Source: Syntrophaceae bacterium
Lineage (GTDB): Bacteria; Desulfobacterota; Syntrophia; Syntrophales; Smithellaceae
Reading direction: 5' to 3'
NCBI GenBank assembly: GCA_003142535.1
Contig: PLMQ01000065.1
Span: 1-41,198, forward strand
Length of the DNA: 41,198 bases
The notes beneath the pieces are model-generated. The model made no database searches. It was given only the letters and a program-made list of their open reading frames with translations, and had not been told where the DNA came from. The translations under genes were made by a program, and so were the position numbers. Shown piece by piece: positions 18,001 through 26,390 of this stretch (position 1 is its first letter; the number at the start of each line of letters is the position of its first letter).

Positions 18001-18071
18001 ATATTATATTTCTTACACTTTTTGGAATTTGCCAGCAGCCAATTTCCAAAAAATATCTTCGCTGAATTTTC

Positions 18072-18932
18072 TTATTCGAATACAACAGTCTTTGATCCGT
18101 AAACCAGGATTCTGTTTTCCAGATGCAAGCGCAAGGCTCGGGCCAGCACTATTCTTTCCAGGTCTTTACTCTTCATTTGAATATCGGCGATGGAATCCCG
18201 GTGGCTGATTTTAATTACATCCTGCGCGATGATTGGCCCCTCATCAAGATTTTCCGTCACGTAATGTCCGGTTGCTCCGATAATCTTGACGCCGCGGTCA
18301 TATGCCTGCTGGTAAGGGTTCCCTCCGGCAAAGGCGGGCAAAAACGAATGATGAATATTGATTATCCTGTCGTGATAAACCTTGAGAAATTTCCCCGTGA
18401 TAATTTGCATATAACGGGCAAGAACAACTATATCTATTTTCATCCCCTGTAAAAGTTCCATTTCGAGCTTTTCCTGTTTGGCTTTATTTGCCTGTGTAAT
18501 CGGAAAATGAAAGAACTGGAGGCCAAATTGTTCCACCGATTCCCGGGCATCGAGATGGTTACTGATAACTAAAGGTATTTCCGCCTTAAATTCGCTCATA
18601 TGGTTGCGCAAAATTAAATCGTTAAGGCAATGGAGATGTCGGGACACAAAAACGGCTATACGCGGCACATAATCGGTAAAATGCAATTTCCACTTCATCT
18701 CAAATTGTTCCGCCAGTGGCGCAAAAGCGGCAGGAATTTCTTCCCTGCCCAGTGAAAAGCCGTTGAGTTCCCATTCAACCCGCATGAAAAATATTTTTCC
18801 TCTTTTCGATGTATGCTGGTCGGCATGGACAATGTTGCCGTTGTGATTGAATATAAAATTGGAAATCTTGGCAACCAGACCACGGCGGTCAGGACAGGAC
18901 AAAAGCAAAATGGCATTGACGGCATTCTTCAT
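18072..18932 (-). CDS. purU: formyltetrahydrofolate deformylase
   Basis: 286-aa enzyme hydrolysing 10-formyl-THF to formate and THF. N-terminal ACT domain (~5-80; LLSCPDRRGLVAKISNFIF, NHNGNIVHADQHTS) and C-terminal formyltransferase fold with VFVSRHLHCLNDLI, VISNH, MQIITGKFLKVYHDRIINIHHSFLPAF (catalytic His region) and ATGHYVTENLDEGPII. Start ATG 18932; the RBS is poor. It has its own strong promoter candidate. In an anaerobe with purH nearby it could balance the formyl-THF/formate pools. Confidence 0.94.
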   Translation of the reverse strand: MKNAVNAILLLSCPDRRGLVAKISNFIFNHNGNIVHADQHTSKRGKIFFMRVEWELNGFSLGREEIPAAFAPLAEQFEMKWKLHFTDYVPRIAVFVSRHLHCLNDLILRNHMSEFKAEIPLVISNHLDARESVEQFGLQFFHFPITQANKAKQEKLEMELLQGMKIDIVVLARYMQIITGKFLKVYHDRIINIHHSFLPAFAGGNPYQQAYDRGVKIIGATGHYVTENLDEGPIIAQDVIKISHRDSIADIQMKSKDLERIVLARALRLHLENRILVYGSKTVVFE

Positions 18933-18978
18933 AAAGGATTCTCATTCCCCTATCTTGTAAATTCGCTCAATATATCTA

Positions 18979-19007
18979 AATATAGAAGGAATAGGATTGC
19001 AGGTCAA
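18979..19007 (-). promoter_or_regulatory. candidate purU promoter
   Basis: Minus strand: TTGACC (19007-19002), 17-bp spacer, TATATT (18984-18979). The start would be near 18972, giving a ~40-nt leader. On the opposite strand TTGTAA (18955-18960) with AATATA (~18979) could serve the divergent gene at 19067. Confidence 0.6.
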
Positions 19008-19026
19008 GCTTAAAAATGCTAAGAGA

Positions 19027-19052
19027 CACCGCCCCTAAATAGGGGTAAGCGG
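19027..19052 (+). promoter_or_regulatory. leader hairpin upstream of the 19067 gene
   Basis: CCCCTA (19031-19036) / TAGGGG (19039-19044) extended by ACCG (19027-19030) / CGGT (19049-19052). It ends a few nt before the GAGG ribosome binding site of the following gene. It could be an operator or a translational control hairpin; no downstream U-run, so not an intrinsic terminator. Confidence 0.4.
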
Positions 19053-19066
19053 TTATTCGAGGTAAA

Positions 19067-19459
19067 ATGGAATTAATTGAAGAAATAAATTTGCCTAACG
19101 GATTGAAGTTAAATGTTTTTGATCTGTCCAGGGAAATAGCAGCCGATACGATCAAAGCGGAAATGGCATTCAAGGTCGATATCGAATTAAAAGAATCATT
19201 TTTCGCCAACAGGGAAGATTACCTGCAGGTCGAAAATATTTTTGGCGGCACGCTTACATATGAGCATAAAATGGAAAGAGCTTTTGTGCAAAAAGAAAAA
19301 CAGAATGCAGTGCGCGAAGAATTAATTAATGCCTTTAAGGCCAACTCTCTTGGTTATCTGAGTGCAGACAATTTTGCCGAAAAACTGGCGCTGGCCATGC
19401 TCCGGGATATTAAAAATAATCCTTATAAGTATCAAACCGGAACTGAAAGTGAAACATGA
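19067..19459 (+). CDS. conserved-looking small protein of unknown function
   Basis: 130-aa soluble protein (MELIEEINLPNGLKLNVFDLSREIAADT...), mixed alpha/beta, with no motif I recognise and no membrane segment. GAGG lies 5 nt before ATG 19067. Its stop overlaps the start of the radical SAM gene in an ATGA arrangement, so the two are translationally coupled and likely function together. Codon use and composition match neighbouring genes, so it is a real gene. Confidence 0.75.
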   Translation: MELIEEINLPNGLKLNVFDLSREIAADTIKAEMAFKVDIELKESFFANREDYLQVENIFGGTLTYEHKMERAFVQKEKQNAVREELINAFKANSLGYLSADNFAEKLALAMLRDIKNNPYKYQTGTESET

Positions 19460-21942
19460 CCAATTATAATTTCGATGAGCTTTTGCTCAGCGCGGAAAAG
19501 CCCAGCCGTTACATCGGTGCCGAAGTAAATTCGATTCATAAAACAAACGCCGAAATTAATTTCCTTCTGGCCTTCCCGGATACTTACGAAGTGGGCATGT
19601 CGCATCTGGGAATACAGATACTTTATTCCATTTTAAATGAAATTCCCTATGTGGCCGCACAAAGATGCTTTGCTCCCTGGCCGGATCGGGAAAAGCAATT
19701 ACGCGATCGGCATCTGCCGTTGACTTCTCTGGAGGAGCAAATGCCTCTCCACGATTTTGATATTGCCGGCTTCTCTCTTCAATATGAACTATCCTACACA
19801 AATGTATTAAATATGCTGGATTTAGGCGGTATCCCATTGAAACGCATTGATCGCCGGGAAACTGATCCGTTGGTAATTGCCGGAGGCCCCTGCTGTTTCA
19901 ATCCGACGCCGCTTGTTGATTTTTTTGATGCCTTTGTCATCGGTGAGGGCGAAGAAGCTGTCGTCGAAATTGCCGCTGCCGTCCGCGAAGGCAAGAAGCA
20001 AAAATTTTCCCGATCGGAGTTAATTGCGCAGCTGGCAAAAATTCCCGGTATTTATGTCCCGGAAGTTCACAGCAGAAATCAAATTATAAAAAAACGAAAA
20101 CCGGTTGATCTCAATTTTTGGTCACATCCTAAAGCGCCCGTTGTTCCTTTGATGCAAACAGTTCACGACCGGATTATCCTGGAAATTGCGCGCGGCTGTA
20201 CCCGCGGCTGCCGCTTTTGCCAGGCGGGAATGTTGTGGCGTCCCTATCGTGAAAGGAACTTATCTCTTCTCCTCAATATGGCGGAAAAACTACTGGCCGC
20301 AACAGGGCATGATGAAATATCTCTTCTGGCATTGAGTGCCGGCGATTACAGCTGCCTGGAATCTTTACTCAAAGACCTGATGAAGCGTTATTACTCACGG
20401 CGTGTAGCTCTGGCGCTGCCTTCTTTGCGCGTAGAATCACTGACGGAGGCATTAATCGAAGAAATTAAACGTACGCGCAAGACCAGCTTTACGCTGGCAC
20501 CGGAAGCCGGCACCGAGAAAATGCGCCAGATCATCAACAAGGGCAATACCGCAGAAGATTTGCTGGCGACAGTGGATAAGGTTTTCACCGCCGGCTGGAA
20601 ATCAATCAAACTTTACTTTATGATCGGCTTACCGGGTGAAACGCAGGAAGATCTGGAGGGGATTATTGATCTGGGCTATCAGGCTCTGCGGGCAGCTAAA
20701 AACCGCGGGCAGGTAACCATCAGCCTTTCCACTTTTGTTCCTAAACCCCATACTCCTTTCCAATGGCATCGTCAGATTTCTTTAGACGAAACGTATAGTA
20801 AACAGGAATTCATCCGCCAGCGAATTCGCAGCCGTAATCTGGCAGTTAAATGGCATGATGCCGAGATGAGCATGCTGGAAGGATTATTTTCCCGTGGTGA
20901 TGAAAAATTGGGGATGCTCCTGGAAACGGTATTCCACAAGGGCTGCCGCTTTGATGGATGGACTGACTTATTCCGTTTTGATCTCTGGCAGGAAGCATTC
21001 CATGAAACGGGCATCAGACCGGAAAATTTCACCGGCGAACGCGATACAAATGAAGTCCTGCCGTGGGATAATATTGATTGCACAGTCAGCCGCGAATTCT
21101 TGCTCGAAGAAAAGCAAAAAGCAACAGATGCTCTGTCAACACCAGATTGCCGTTCTGCAAATTGTCAAAACTGCGGTGTTTGTGATTTTTCTGAGATTAA
21201 AAATATATTTGCCGAAGCCGATAAAATAATACCTTCTACTAACACTAAAATACCTGCGCGGCCCGATTCTCCAATCATTGATAAGCACTATCGTTTTACT
21301 TTTACCAAACTCGGACGCGCACGGTTCTTATCCCACCTGGAACTTTCTTCCGCATTAGTCCGGGCGTTGCGCCGCAGCAGCTTGGCTTTGTCTTATTCCG
21401 CAGGCTACCATCCCCATCCTAAAATATCTTTTGCTACTGCTACTTCGGTGGGCATGGAAAGCTCCCAGGAGTTCTTTGACTTAACAGCGCAGGAATATTC
21501 GGCGGATTTGAACACCTTGAAGAAGGAAATAAACTCCGGACTGCCGCCGGGTGTTGAAGTTTTGGAAATCAGAACACTCAGCACGGGAGAGGCCGATCTA
21601 GCCCGAACACTACAGGGGTTTTCCTATGAGCTATATTTGCCGGCCGACACGACTTCTGAACGTTTAACCGCGATGGCAGATAACATTCAAAAATTTCTTG
21701 CCACAGCTTCATTTAACATTAACCGGCTGGCCAAGGGGAAACCCATCTCCAAAAACATACGGCCGTTTGTGGAAAAACTGGTTATTCAGTCCATGGAAAA
21801 AAAGATTGAATTGACCGTACGGCACTTCCAACAGGGTTCCGCAAGACCTATGGATATTATAGTGAATATTTTGGGTTTCAATGCTGAAGAGAGTAAGCAA
21901 ATCCGCGTTGTTAAGACAAAAACATTGCTCCAAAGTTTTTGA
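19456..21942 (+). CDS. TIGR03960-type B12-binding-like radical SAM protein fused to DUF2344 (TIGR03936)
   Basis: 828 aa. N-terminal region (~1-200) with B12-binding-like fold features (LAFPDTYEVGMSHLGIQIL, DIAGFSLQYELSYTNVLNML, VIAGGPCCFNPTPL, FVIGEGEEAVVEI). Radical SAM core with CTRGCRFC (Cys 248, 252, 255) and downstream EAGTEKMR and IKLYFMIGLPGE. A second cysteine group CRSANCQNCGVC lies near 565-580. C-terminal DUF2344 domain (~610-828; HYRFTFTKLGRARFLSHLEL, SAGYHPHPKISFA). Function unproven; a role linked to rRNA/ribosome genes is suspected because homologues usually lie beside rng and rplU-rpmA. Here rng is absent and an acyl-CoA module intervenes. Confidence 0.9.
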   Translation: MTNYNFDELLLSAEKPSRYIGAEVNSIHKTNAEINFLLAFPDTYEVGMSHLGIQILYSILNEIPYVAAQRCFAPWPDREKQLRDRHLPLTSLEEQMPLHDFDIAGFSLQYELSYTNVLNMLDLGGIPLKRIDRRETDPLVIAGGPCCFNPTPLVDFFDAFVIGEGEEAVVEIAAAVREGKKQKFSRSELIAQLAKIPGIYVPEVHSRNQIIKKRKPVDLNFWSHPKAPVVPLMQTVHDRIILEIARGCTRGCRFCQAGMLWRPYRERNLSLLLNMAEKLLAATGHDEISLLALSAGDYSCLESLLKDLMKRYYSRRVALALPSLRVESLTEALIEEIKRTRKTSFTLAPEAGTEKMRQIINKGNTAEDLLATVDKVFTAGWKSIKLYFMIGLPGETQEDLEGIIDLGYQALRAAKNRGQVTISLSTFVPKPHTPFQWHRQISLDETYSKQEFIRQRIRSRNLAVKWHDAEMSMLEGLFSRGDEKLGMLLETVFHKGCRFDGWTDLFRFDLWQEAFHETGIRPENFTGERDTNEVLPWDNIDCTVSREFLLEEKQKATDALSTPDCRSANCQNCGVCDFSEIKNIFAEADKIIPSTNTKIPARPDSPIIDKHYRFTFTKLGRARFLSHLELSSALVRALRRSSLALSYSAGYHPHPKISFATATSVGMESSQEFFDLTAQEYSADLNTLKKEINSGLPPGVEVLEIRTLSTGEADLARTLQGFSYELYLPADTTSERLTAMADNIQKFLATASFNINRLAKGKPISKNIRPFVEKLVIQSMEKKIELTVRHFQQGSARPMDIIVNILGFNAEESKQIRVVKTKTLLQSF

Positions 21943-21981
21943 ACTCCCTGATGGCATGAGATAGCATTGCCCGGAAAGATA

Positions 21982-22205
21982 ATCACGGGTATGAATCCCG
22001 CAGCAAACTTTGGAAACCAGTTCCGCAGCTCGTTGCGTGGTATCATACCCTCCGCTGTGCGGGATAATTCGACCTGCAAGTTTCAGTACATTACATTTCT
22101 GAAACTTGGGTCTCATTACAACTTACCAATTTCCGACTTGTGACCTTTAGGTTACTTGTGACCCTCAGGTTATACACTTCGTTAAGGAAATTGGAGTTTC
22201 ACAAT
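21982..22205 (+). repeat. modular hairpin repeat, copy 6 (largest composite, 224 bp)
   Basis: ATCACGGGTATGAATCCC, a TTTGGAAACC segment, GGTATCATACCCTCCGCTGTGCGGGATAATTCGACCTG, hairpin CAAGTTTCAG / CTGAAACTTG, GGTCTCATTA, then CAACTTA with hairpin CCAATTTCC / GGAAATTGG and GAGTTTCACAAT. The loop of the last hairpin holds two tandem copies of a CTTGTGACCYTNAGGTTA unit. Two different variable hairpins therefore sit in one locus. It borders the acyl-CoA module on its left, in the same orientation as copy 7 on its right. Confidence 0.85.
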
Positions 22206-22257
22206 GAGAAAAATAAGTAATATTATCAGCAAGAAGTTAAAAGTTATTTCTTTTTTA

Positions 22258-22286
22258 TTGTTTTTTAATAATTCTGCCTATATAAC
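22258..22286 (+). promoter_or_regulatory. candidate promoter of the acyl-CoA operon
   Basis: TTGTTT (22258-22263), 17-bp spacer, TATAAC (22281-22286). The predicted start (~22293) falls between the arms of the nested palindrome at 22276-22328. The DNA from 22205 to 22347 is very AT-rich. Confidence 0.5.
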
Positions 22287-22328
22287 ATTTAATTAGTTAG
22301 TTTTTTATAAACTAACAGGTTTATAGGC
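22276..22328 (+). promoter_or_regulatory. nested palindrome at promoter/leader of the acyl-CoA operon
   Basis: Inner perfect inverted repeat GTTAGTTT (22296-22303) / AAACTAAC (22309-22316) with a 5-nt loop; outer repeat GCCTATA (22276-22282) / TATAGGC (22322-22328). The outer left arm overlaps the candidate -10. This looks like a dimeric repressor operator or an RNA leader hairpin placed just upstream of the 22348 start codon. No known regulator motif is recognised. Confidence 0.5.
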
Positions 22329-22347
22329 AATAGGGCAACAATATTAT

Positions 22348-24270
22348 ATGAGCGACAACGATAAGAAGCAGACAAAACGTCAAGCTGACATTCTTAACCA
22401 ATTAAGAGAATCATATCCTGATAAGTTTTGTTCGGAAGAAGAAATATTCAGCCATATCAATCGCGGGGATAGAATATTCATCGGTACCGCCTGCGGAGAA
22501 CCGCAGTATTTGGTAACCGCAATGGCGGAATATATTACCAGCCACCCCAAAGCTATAGCTGATGCCGAAGTTATGCAGATCTGGACACTTGGCGTCGCGC
22601 CTTATACCGATGAAAAATACAACTTCAATTTCCGGCATAATTCCTTTTTTGTCGGTAATAATACAAGGGAGTCGGTCAACTCCGGTTTAGCTGATTACAC
22701 CCCCATTCATCTTTCCCGGATTCCCCAGCTTCTCAAAAATAAAATGATTCCGATCGATATCGCTCTTATCCAGACATCCATACCGGATAAAAACGGCTAT
22801 GTCAGCCTGGGAGTAAGTGTTGATATAACAAAAACAGCAATTGAATGCGCGAAAATTGTCATCGCGCAGCTGAATCCAATGATGCCCCGTGTCCACGGTG
22901 ATACTTTCGTCCACATCAAAGATATTAACTATATGATATATCATGAAGAGGATTTGTTGGAATTTAAAACTCATGTCCCCGATGAAATTGCCCATCAAAT
23001 CGGCCACTATGTGGCGGGTATCGTCAACGATGGCGATACAATCCAAATCGGCTACGGGAGCATGCCCAATGCAATTTTGCACAATCTCATCGATAAAAAG
23101 CACTTGGGAATCCACACCGAGCTTCTGACTCAATCCATGGTGGAGTTAATGAAAAAAGGGGCAATTGACAATTCACAAAAATCCATCGATCGCGGAAAAA
23201 CAGTTGCTTCATTTTGCATGGGCACGAAAGATACTTACGACTTCATCAATGACAATCCCGTTATCCAGTTCCGCGAAATCAACTATACCAATCATCCCCT
23301 GGTGATTGCACAGCATAATAACATGACGGCTATCAATGCCGCCCTGCAGATCGATCTCACCGGCCAAGCGACGGCTGAGTCCATCGGCAGCATGTTTTTC
23401 AGCGGTATCGGCGGAAGCGCCGATTTCATGCGCGGCGCAGTTATTTCTCCCGGGGGGAAGACGATTCTTGTATTGCAATCCACCGCGCGTGACGGAACTG
23501 TTTCACGCATAGTGCCCTTTCTCGAAAGCGGCGCCGGTGTAACGTTGAACCGCGGAGATATCATGTATGTGGTTACCGAATACGGCATAGCTTACCTCAA
23601 TGGAAAAAACATCCGGGAGCGGGCTATGGATCTTATTTCCATAGCTCATCCCAAATTCAGACAGGAACTGATCGAAAGCGCAAAGAAGCTCAACCTTATT
23701 TACCGCGACCAGGCATTCATTCCCGGAAAACGGGGTGAATATCCGGAGCACTTGGAAACAGTAAGAACTACGAGAAGCGGCTTGGTTATCCGTTTGCGTC
23801 CTGTTAGAATCAATGATGAAACGAACATCAAGGATTTCTTTTATTCCCTGTCCGATCAAAGTTTTCAACGGCGGTTTATGTCCTCCCGCAGAGACATGCC
23901 GCATAAATTGAGACAAGATTATGTAGTAATTGATTATTCCAAAGAAATGGTCATTCTTGCCTGTATTGAAGATCAGGGCAAAGAGATTGTTGTCGGTATG
24001 GGCCAAACGATAAAAGACGAAAACCAGATGGCGGAAGTTGCTTTTGCGGTACGCGACGATTATCATAACAAAGGAGTTGGCAGCGAACTTCTTTCTTATT
24101 TAACTGTTTTAGCCAAACGCGAAGGTCTACAGGGCTTTACCGCCGAAGTTCTCGTGGAAAATATACCTATGTTGCATGTCTTTGAGAAAATGATGCCGGA
24201 CATGCATAAAAAAATTAATTATGGAGCGTATGAATTAATTATGCGGTTTGGAGTCAGTCATGAAAAGTAA
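22348..24270 (+). CDS. acetyl-CoA hydrolase/CoA-transferase fused to a C-terminal GNAT domain
   Basis: 640 aa. Residues ~20-460 form an acetyl-CoA hydrolase/4-hydroxybutyrate CoA-transferase-type protein with IQIGYGSMPNAIL, the likely catalytic Glu in GIHTELL (E258), FFSGIGGSADFMRGA and VVTEYGIAYLNGKNIRERA. Residues ~480-640 are a GNAT acetyltransferase (IRLRPVRINDET, VGMGQTIKDENQMAEVAFAV, the acetyl-CoA loop RDDYHNKGVGSELL). Such fusions are known in anaerobes. The first part would move CoA between acetate and another acyl group; the GNAT part could acetylate lysines or act as a sensor (inference). ATG 22348 has only a distant AGGG. It overlaps the next gene by 11 nt. Confidence 0.9.
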   Translation: MSDNDKKQTKRQADILNQLRESYPDKFCSEEEIFSHINRGDRIFIGTACGEPQYLVTAMAEYITSHPKAIADAEVMQIWTLGVAPYTDEKYNFNFRHNSFFVGNNTRESVNSGLADYTPIHLSRIPQLLKNKMIPIDIALIQTSIPDKNGYVSLGVSVDITKTAIECAKIVIAQLNPMMPRVHGDTFVHIKDINYMIYHEEDLLEFKTHVPDEIAHQIGHYVAGIVNDGDTIQIGYGSMPNAILHNLIDKKHLGIHTELLTQSMVELMKKGAIDNSQKSIDRGKTVASFCMGTKDTYDFINDNPVIQFREINYTNHPLVIAQHNNMTAINAALQIDLTGQATAESIGSMFFSGIGGSADFMRGAVISPGGKTILVLQSTARDGTVSRIVPFLESGAGVTLNRGDIMYVVTEYGIAYLNGKNIRERAMDLISIAHPKFRQELIESAKKLNLIYRDQAFIPGKRGEYPEHLETVRTTRSGLVIRLRPVRINDETNIKDFFYSLSDQSFQRRFMSSRRDMPHKLRQDYVVIDYSKEMVILACIEDQGKEIVVGMGQTIKDENQMAEVAFAVRDDYHNKGVGSELLSYLTVLAKREGLQGFTAEVLVENIPMLHVFEKMMPDMHKKINYGAYELIMRFGVSHEK

Positions 24271-26389
24271 TAAGCAACATCCGATAAAGTCACTATTTGA
24301 ACCAAAGAGTTTTGCAATTATAGGTGCGTCCCACGATTCTAAAAAAATCGGCTATGCTGTCGTACGTAATCTTTTAGCCGGCGGCTATAAAGGCAAAATA
24401 TATCCGGTATCTCCCAAGGGAGGTGAAATATCCGGCATTAAAGTATATCCGAGTATTATGGATATAAAAGATGAAATTGATGTCGCATCAATTACCATCC
24501 CGGCGCATCTTTGCGTTGCGGCGGTAAAAGAATGTGCCGCAAAGGGAGTTAAAAATGTCCAGATTATTACTTCCGGCTTTTCCGAGATAGGTAATCACGC
24601 GGACGAAGATGAAATTACACGAATTGCCAATACAACGGGGATGAGGGTTTTGGGTCCGAATATCTTCGGCATGTATTCGGCGAGAGTTTCCATGAATTCG
24701 ACTTTCTCGGCAAGCACGATTGTTCCCGGCAATGTAGCGATTATTACCCAGAGCGGTGCGCTGGGGATCGCCATGATCGGCAAGACAGCTGTGGAAAATA
24801 TGGGTATGTCGGCAATTATTTCCACCGGAAATAAATGCGATATAAGTGAAATCGAACTTTTGGAATATTTGATCGATCAGGAAGAAACTCATGTCATCTT
24901 GATGTATATCGAAGGAGTTAAAAACGGGGATAGACTAATACCGCTTATGCAGAAAGTAGGCAAGATAAAGCCGATTGTCGTCATCAAATCAGGCCGATCG
25001 AAGCGCGGCGCAATGGCCGCTGCATCACATACCGGATCGCTTGCCGGTTCCGATACTATCTTTGATGCCATTATGCGGCAATGTGGTGTCCTTAGGGCAG
25101 AAAGCCTTGATGAAGCCTTTAACTGGTGCAAATTCTTGGCGGCATCCCCGAAACCAAAAGGAAAGCATGTTGTTATCGTGACCAATGGAGGCGGTATCGG
25201 TGTTATGGCGACGGATGCCTGTGAAAAATATGGCGTTGACCTTTATGATAATCAGGGAATATTACATGATACTTTCGGACCGGCCACACCGTCATTCGGC
25301 TCAACAAAAAATCCCGTTGATATTACGGGCGCGGCGATGGCCAATGATTACAATCTGGCGTTAAGCGCACCGGCAACCAGCAAGAATCTGGATGCAACCA
25401 TTGCCCTGTATTGCGAATCGGCAATATTTGATTCGGATAACCTGGCACCAATGATCAGAGACACTTATGAAAAACATGTAAAGCAGGAAAAACCGATAAC
25501 GTATGCCATTGTCGGCGGCGAATCTGTAGAAAAGACTTTGGTAACACTGAGGCGCGAAAATATCCCCGTGTATAGCGATGTTTATCCTGCCGTTTCCTGC
25601 CTCGGAGCTGCTTACAAATATTATAATTATCAGGAATTGCCTATTGATCCCCCTGATTTTGCAACAATAGATGAGCAGGCAATCAATAATCTCATCGATA
25701 CGGTTCAAAAAGACGGCAGAAATTTTCTTCTCGCGCATGAAGCACAGGAGGTCATGCGTGTTGCCGGCATCAACATGCCCAAAAGCAAGGTTGCCAGAAA
25801 TTTGACTGAAGCAATTACAGCGGCAAATGATATGGGATTCCCTATCGTCATGAAAGTAGTTTCCCGTGACATCATCCATAAAAGTGATGCCGGAGGTATT
25901 GCGCTCGGCCTGGATAATGTTGATGAAGTTATTGATGCTTATGAAGCTATCATGAAAAATTGCAAGGCCTATAATCCTAACGCGATGATTACCGGAGTTG
26001 AACTTGCTGAAATGGTTACACCGGGACTGGAGCTTGTCGTTGGGGCAATCCGCGATGGATCTTTCGGCCCCATTGTCATGTGCGGACTAGGCGGCGTTTA
26101 TGTAGAAGTTATGAAGGATGTAAGTTTCCGTTCCTATCCGCTAAACCACAAAGAGGTTCACACCATGCTGCAGGAGATTCGTTCATTCCCTTTGCTGATG
26201 GGTGTGCGCGGAGAAAAAAAGAAGTATATTGAAGGTGTGATCGATACGATTATCAAAGTTGGTACGATTCTGCATTACTGCCCGCAAATAACCGATATTG
26301 AAATTAATCCCCTTCGCGTTTACGAACAACAAAAAGGGATAAAAGCCTTAGACGTTAGAATTTTATTAAGAAAATCCGGAGGAAAATAA
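24260..26389 (+). CDS. ADP-forming acyl-CoA synthetase (fused alpha-beta)
   Basis: 709 aa. N-terminal CoA-binding domain (~10-110; LFEPKSFAIIGASHDSKKIG), succinyl-CoA-ligase-like flavodoxin domains (~125-450; LGPNIFGMYS, ITQSGALGIA, the phosphohistidine region AAASHTGSLAGSD with H257, TNGGGIGVMATDACE), and a C-terminal ATP-grasp domain (~490-709; IVMKVVSRDIIHKSDAGGIALGL, GVELAEMVTPGLELVVGAI, FGPIVMCGLGG, DIEINPLRVY). It interconverts acyl-CoA + ADP + Pi with acid + CoA + ATP. The GNAT domain that follows this fold in Pat/YfiQ-type acetyltransferases is absent here but present at the end of the upstream gene. ATG 24260 has GGAG 6 nt upstream. Confidence 0.92.
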   Translation: MKSNKQHPIKSLFEPKSFAIIGASHDSKKIGYAVVRNLLAGGYKGKIYPVSPKGGEISGIKVYPSIMDIKDEIDVASITIPAHLCVAAVKECAAKGVKNVQIITSGFSEIGNHADEDEITRIANTTGMRVLGPNIFGMYSARVSMNSTFSASTIVPGNVAIITQSGALGIAMIGKTAVENMGMSAIISTGNKCDISEIELLEYLIDQEETHVILMYIEGVKNGDRLIPLMQKVGKIKPIVVIKSGRSKRGAMAAASHTGSLAGSDTIFDAIMRQCGVLRAESLDEAFNWCKFLAASPKPKGKHVVIVTNGGGIGVMATDACEKYGVDLYDNQGILHDTFGPATPSFGSTKNPVDITGAAMANDYNLALSAPATSKNLDATIALYCESAIFDSDNLAPMIRDTYEKHVKQEKPITYAIVGGESVEKTLVTLRRENIPVYSDVYPAVSCLGAAYKYYNYQELPIDPPDFATIDEQAINNLIDTVQKDGRNFLLAHEAQEVMRVAGINMPKSKVARNLTEAITAANDMGFPIVMKVVSRDIIHKSDAGGIALGLDNVDEVIDAYEAIMKNCKAYNPNAMITGVELAEMVTPGLELVVGAIRDGSFGPIVMCGLGGVYVEVMKDVSFRSYPLNHKEVHTMLQEIRSFPLLMGVRGEKKKYIEGVIDTIIKVGTILHYCPQITDIEINPLRVYEQQKGIKALDVRILLRKSGGK

Positions 26390-26390
26390 A

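Noticed and set aside
18024-18047. Hairpin GGAATTTGCC...GCCAATTTCC as a purU terminator
   Set aside because: On either strand the hairpin is followed by an A-run rather than a T-run, and the stem has mismatches.
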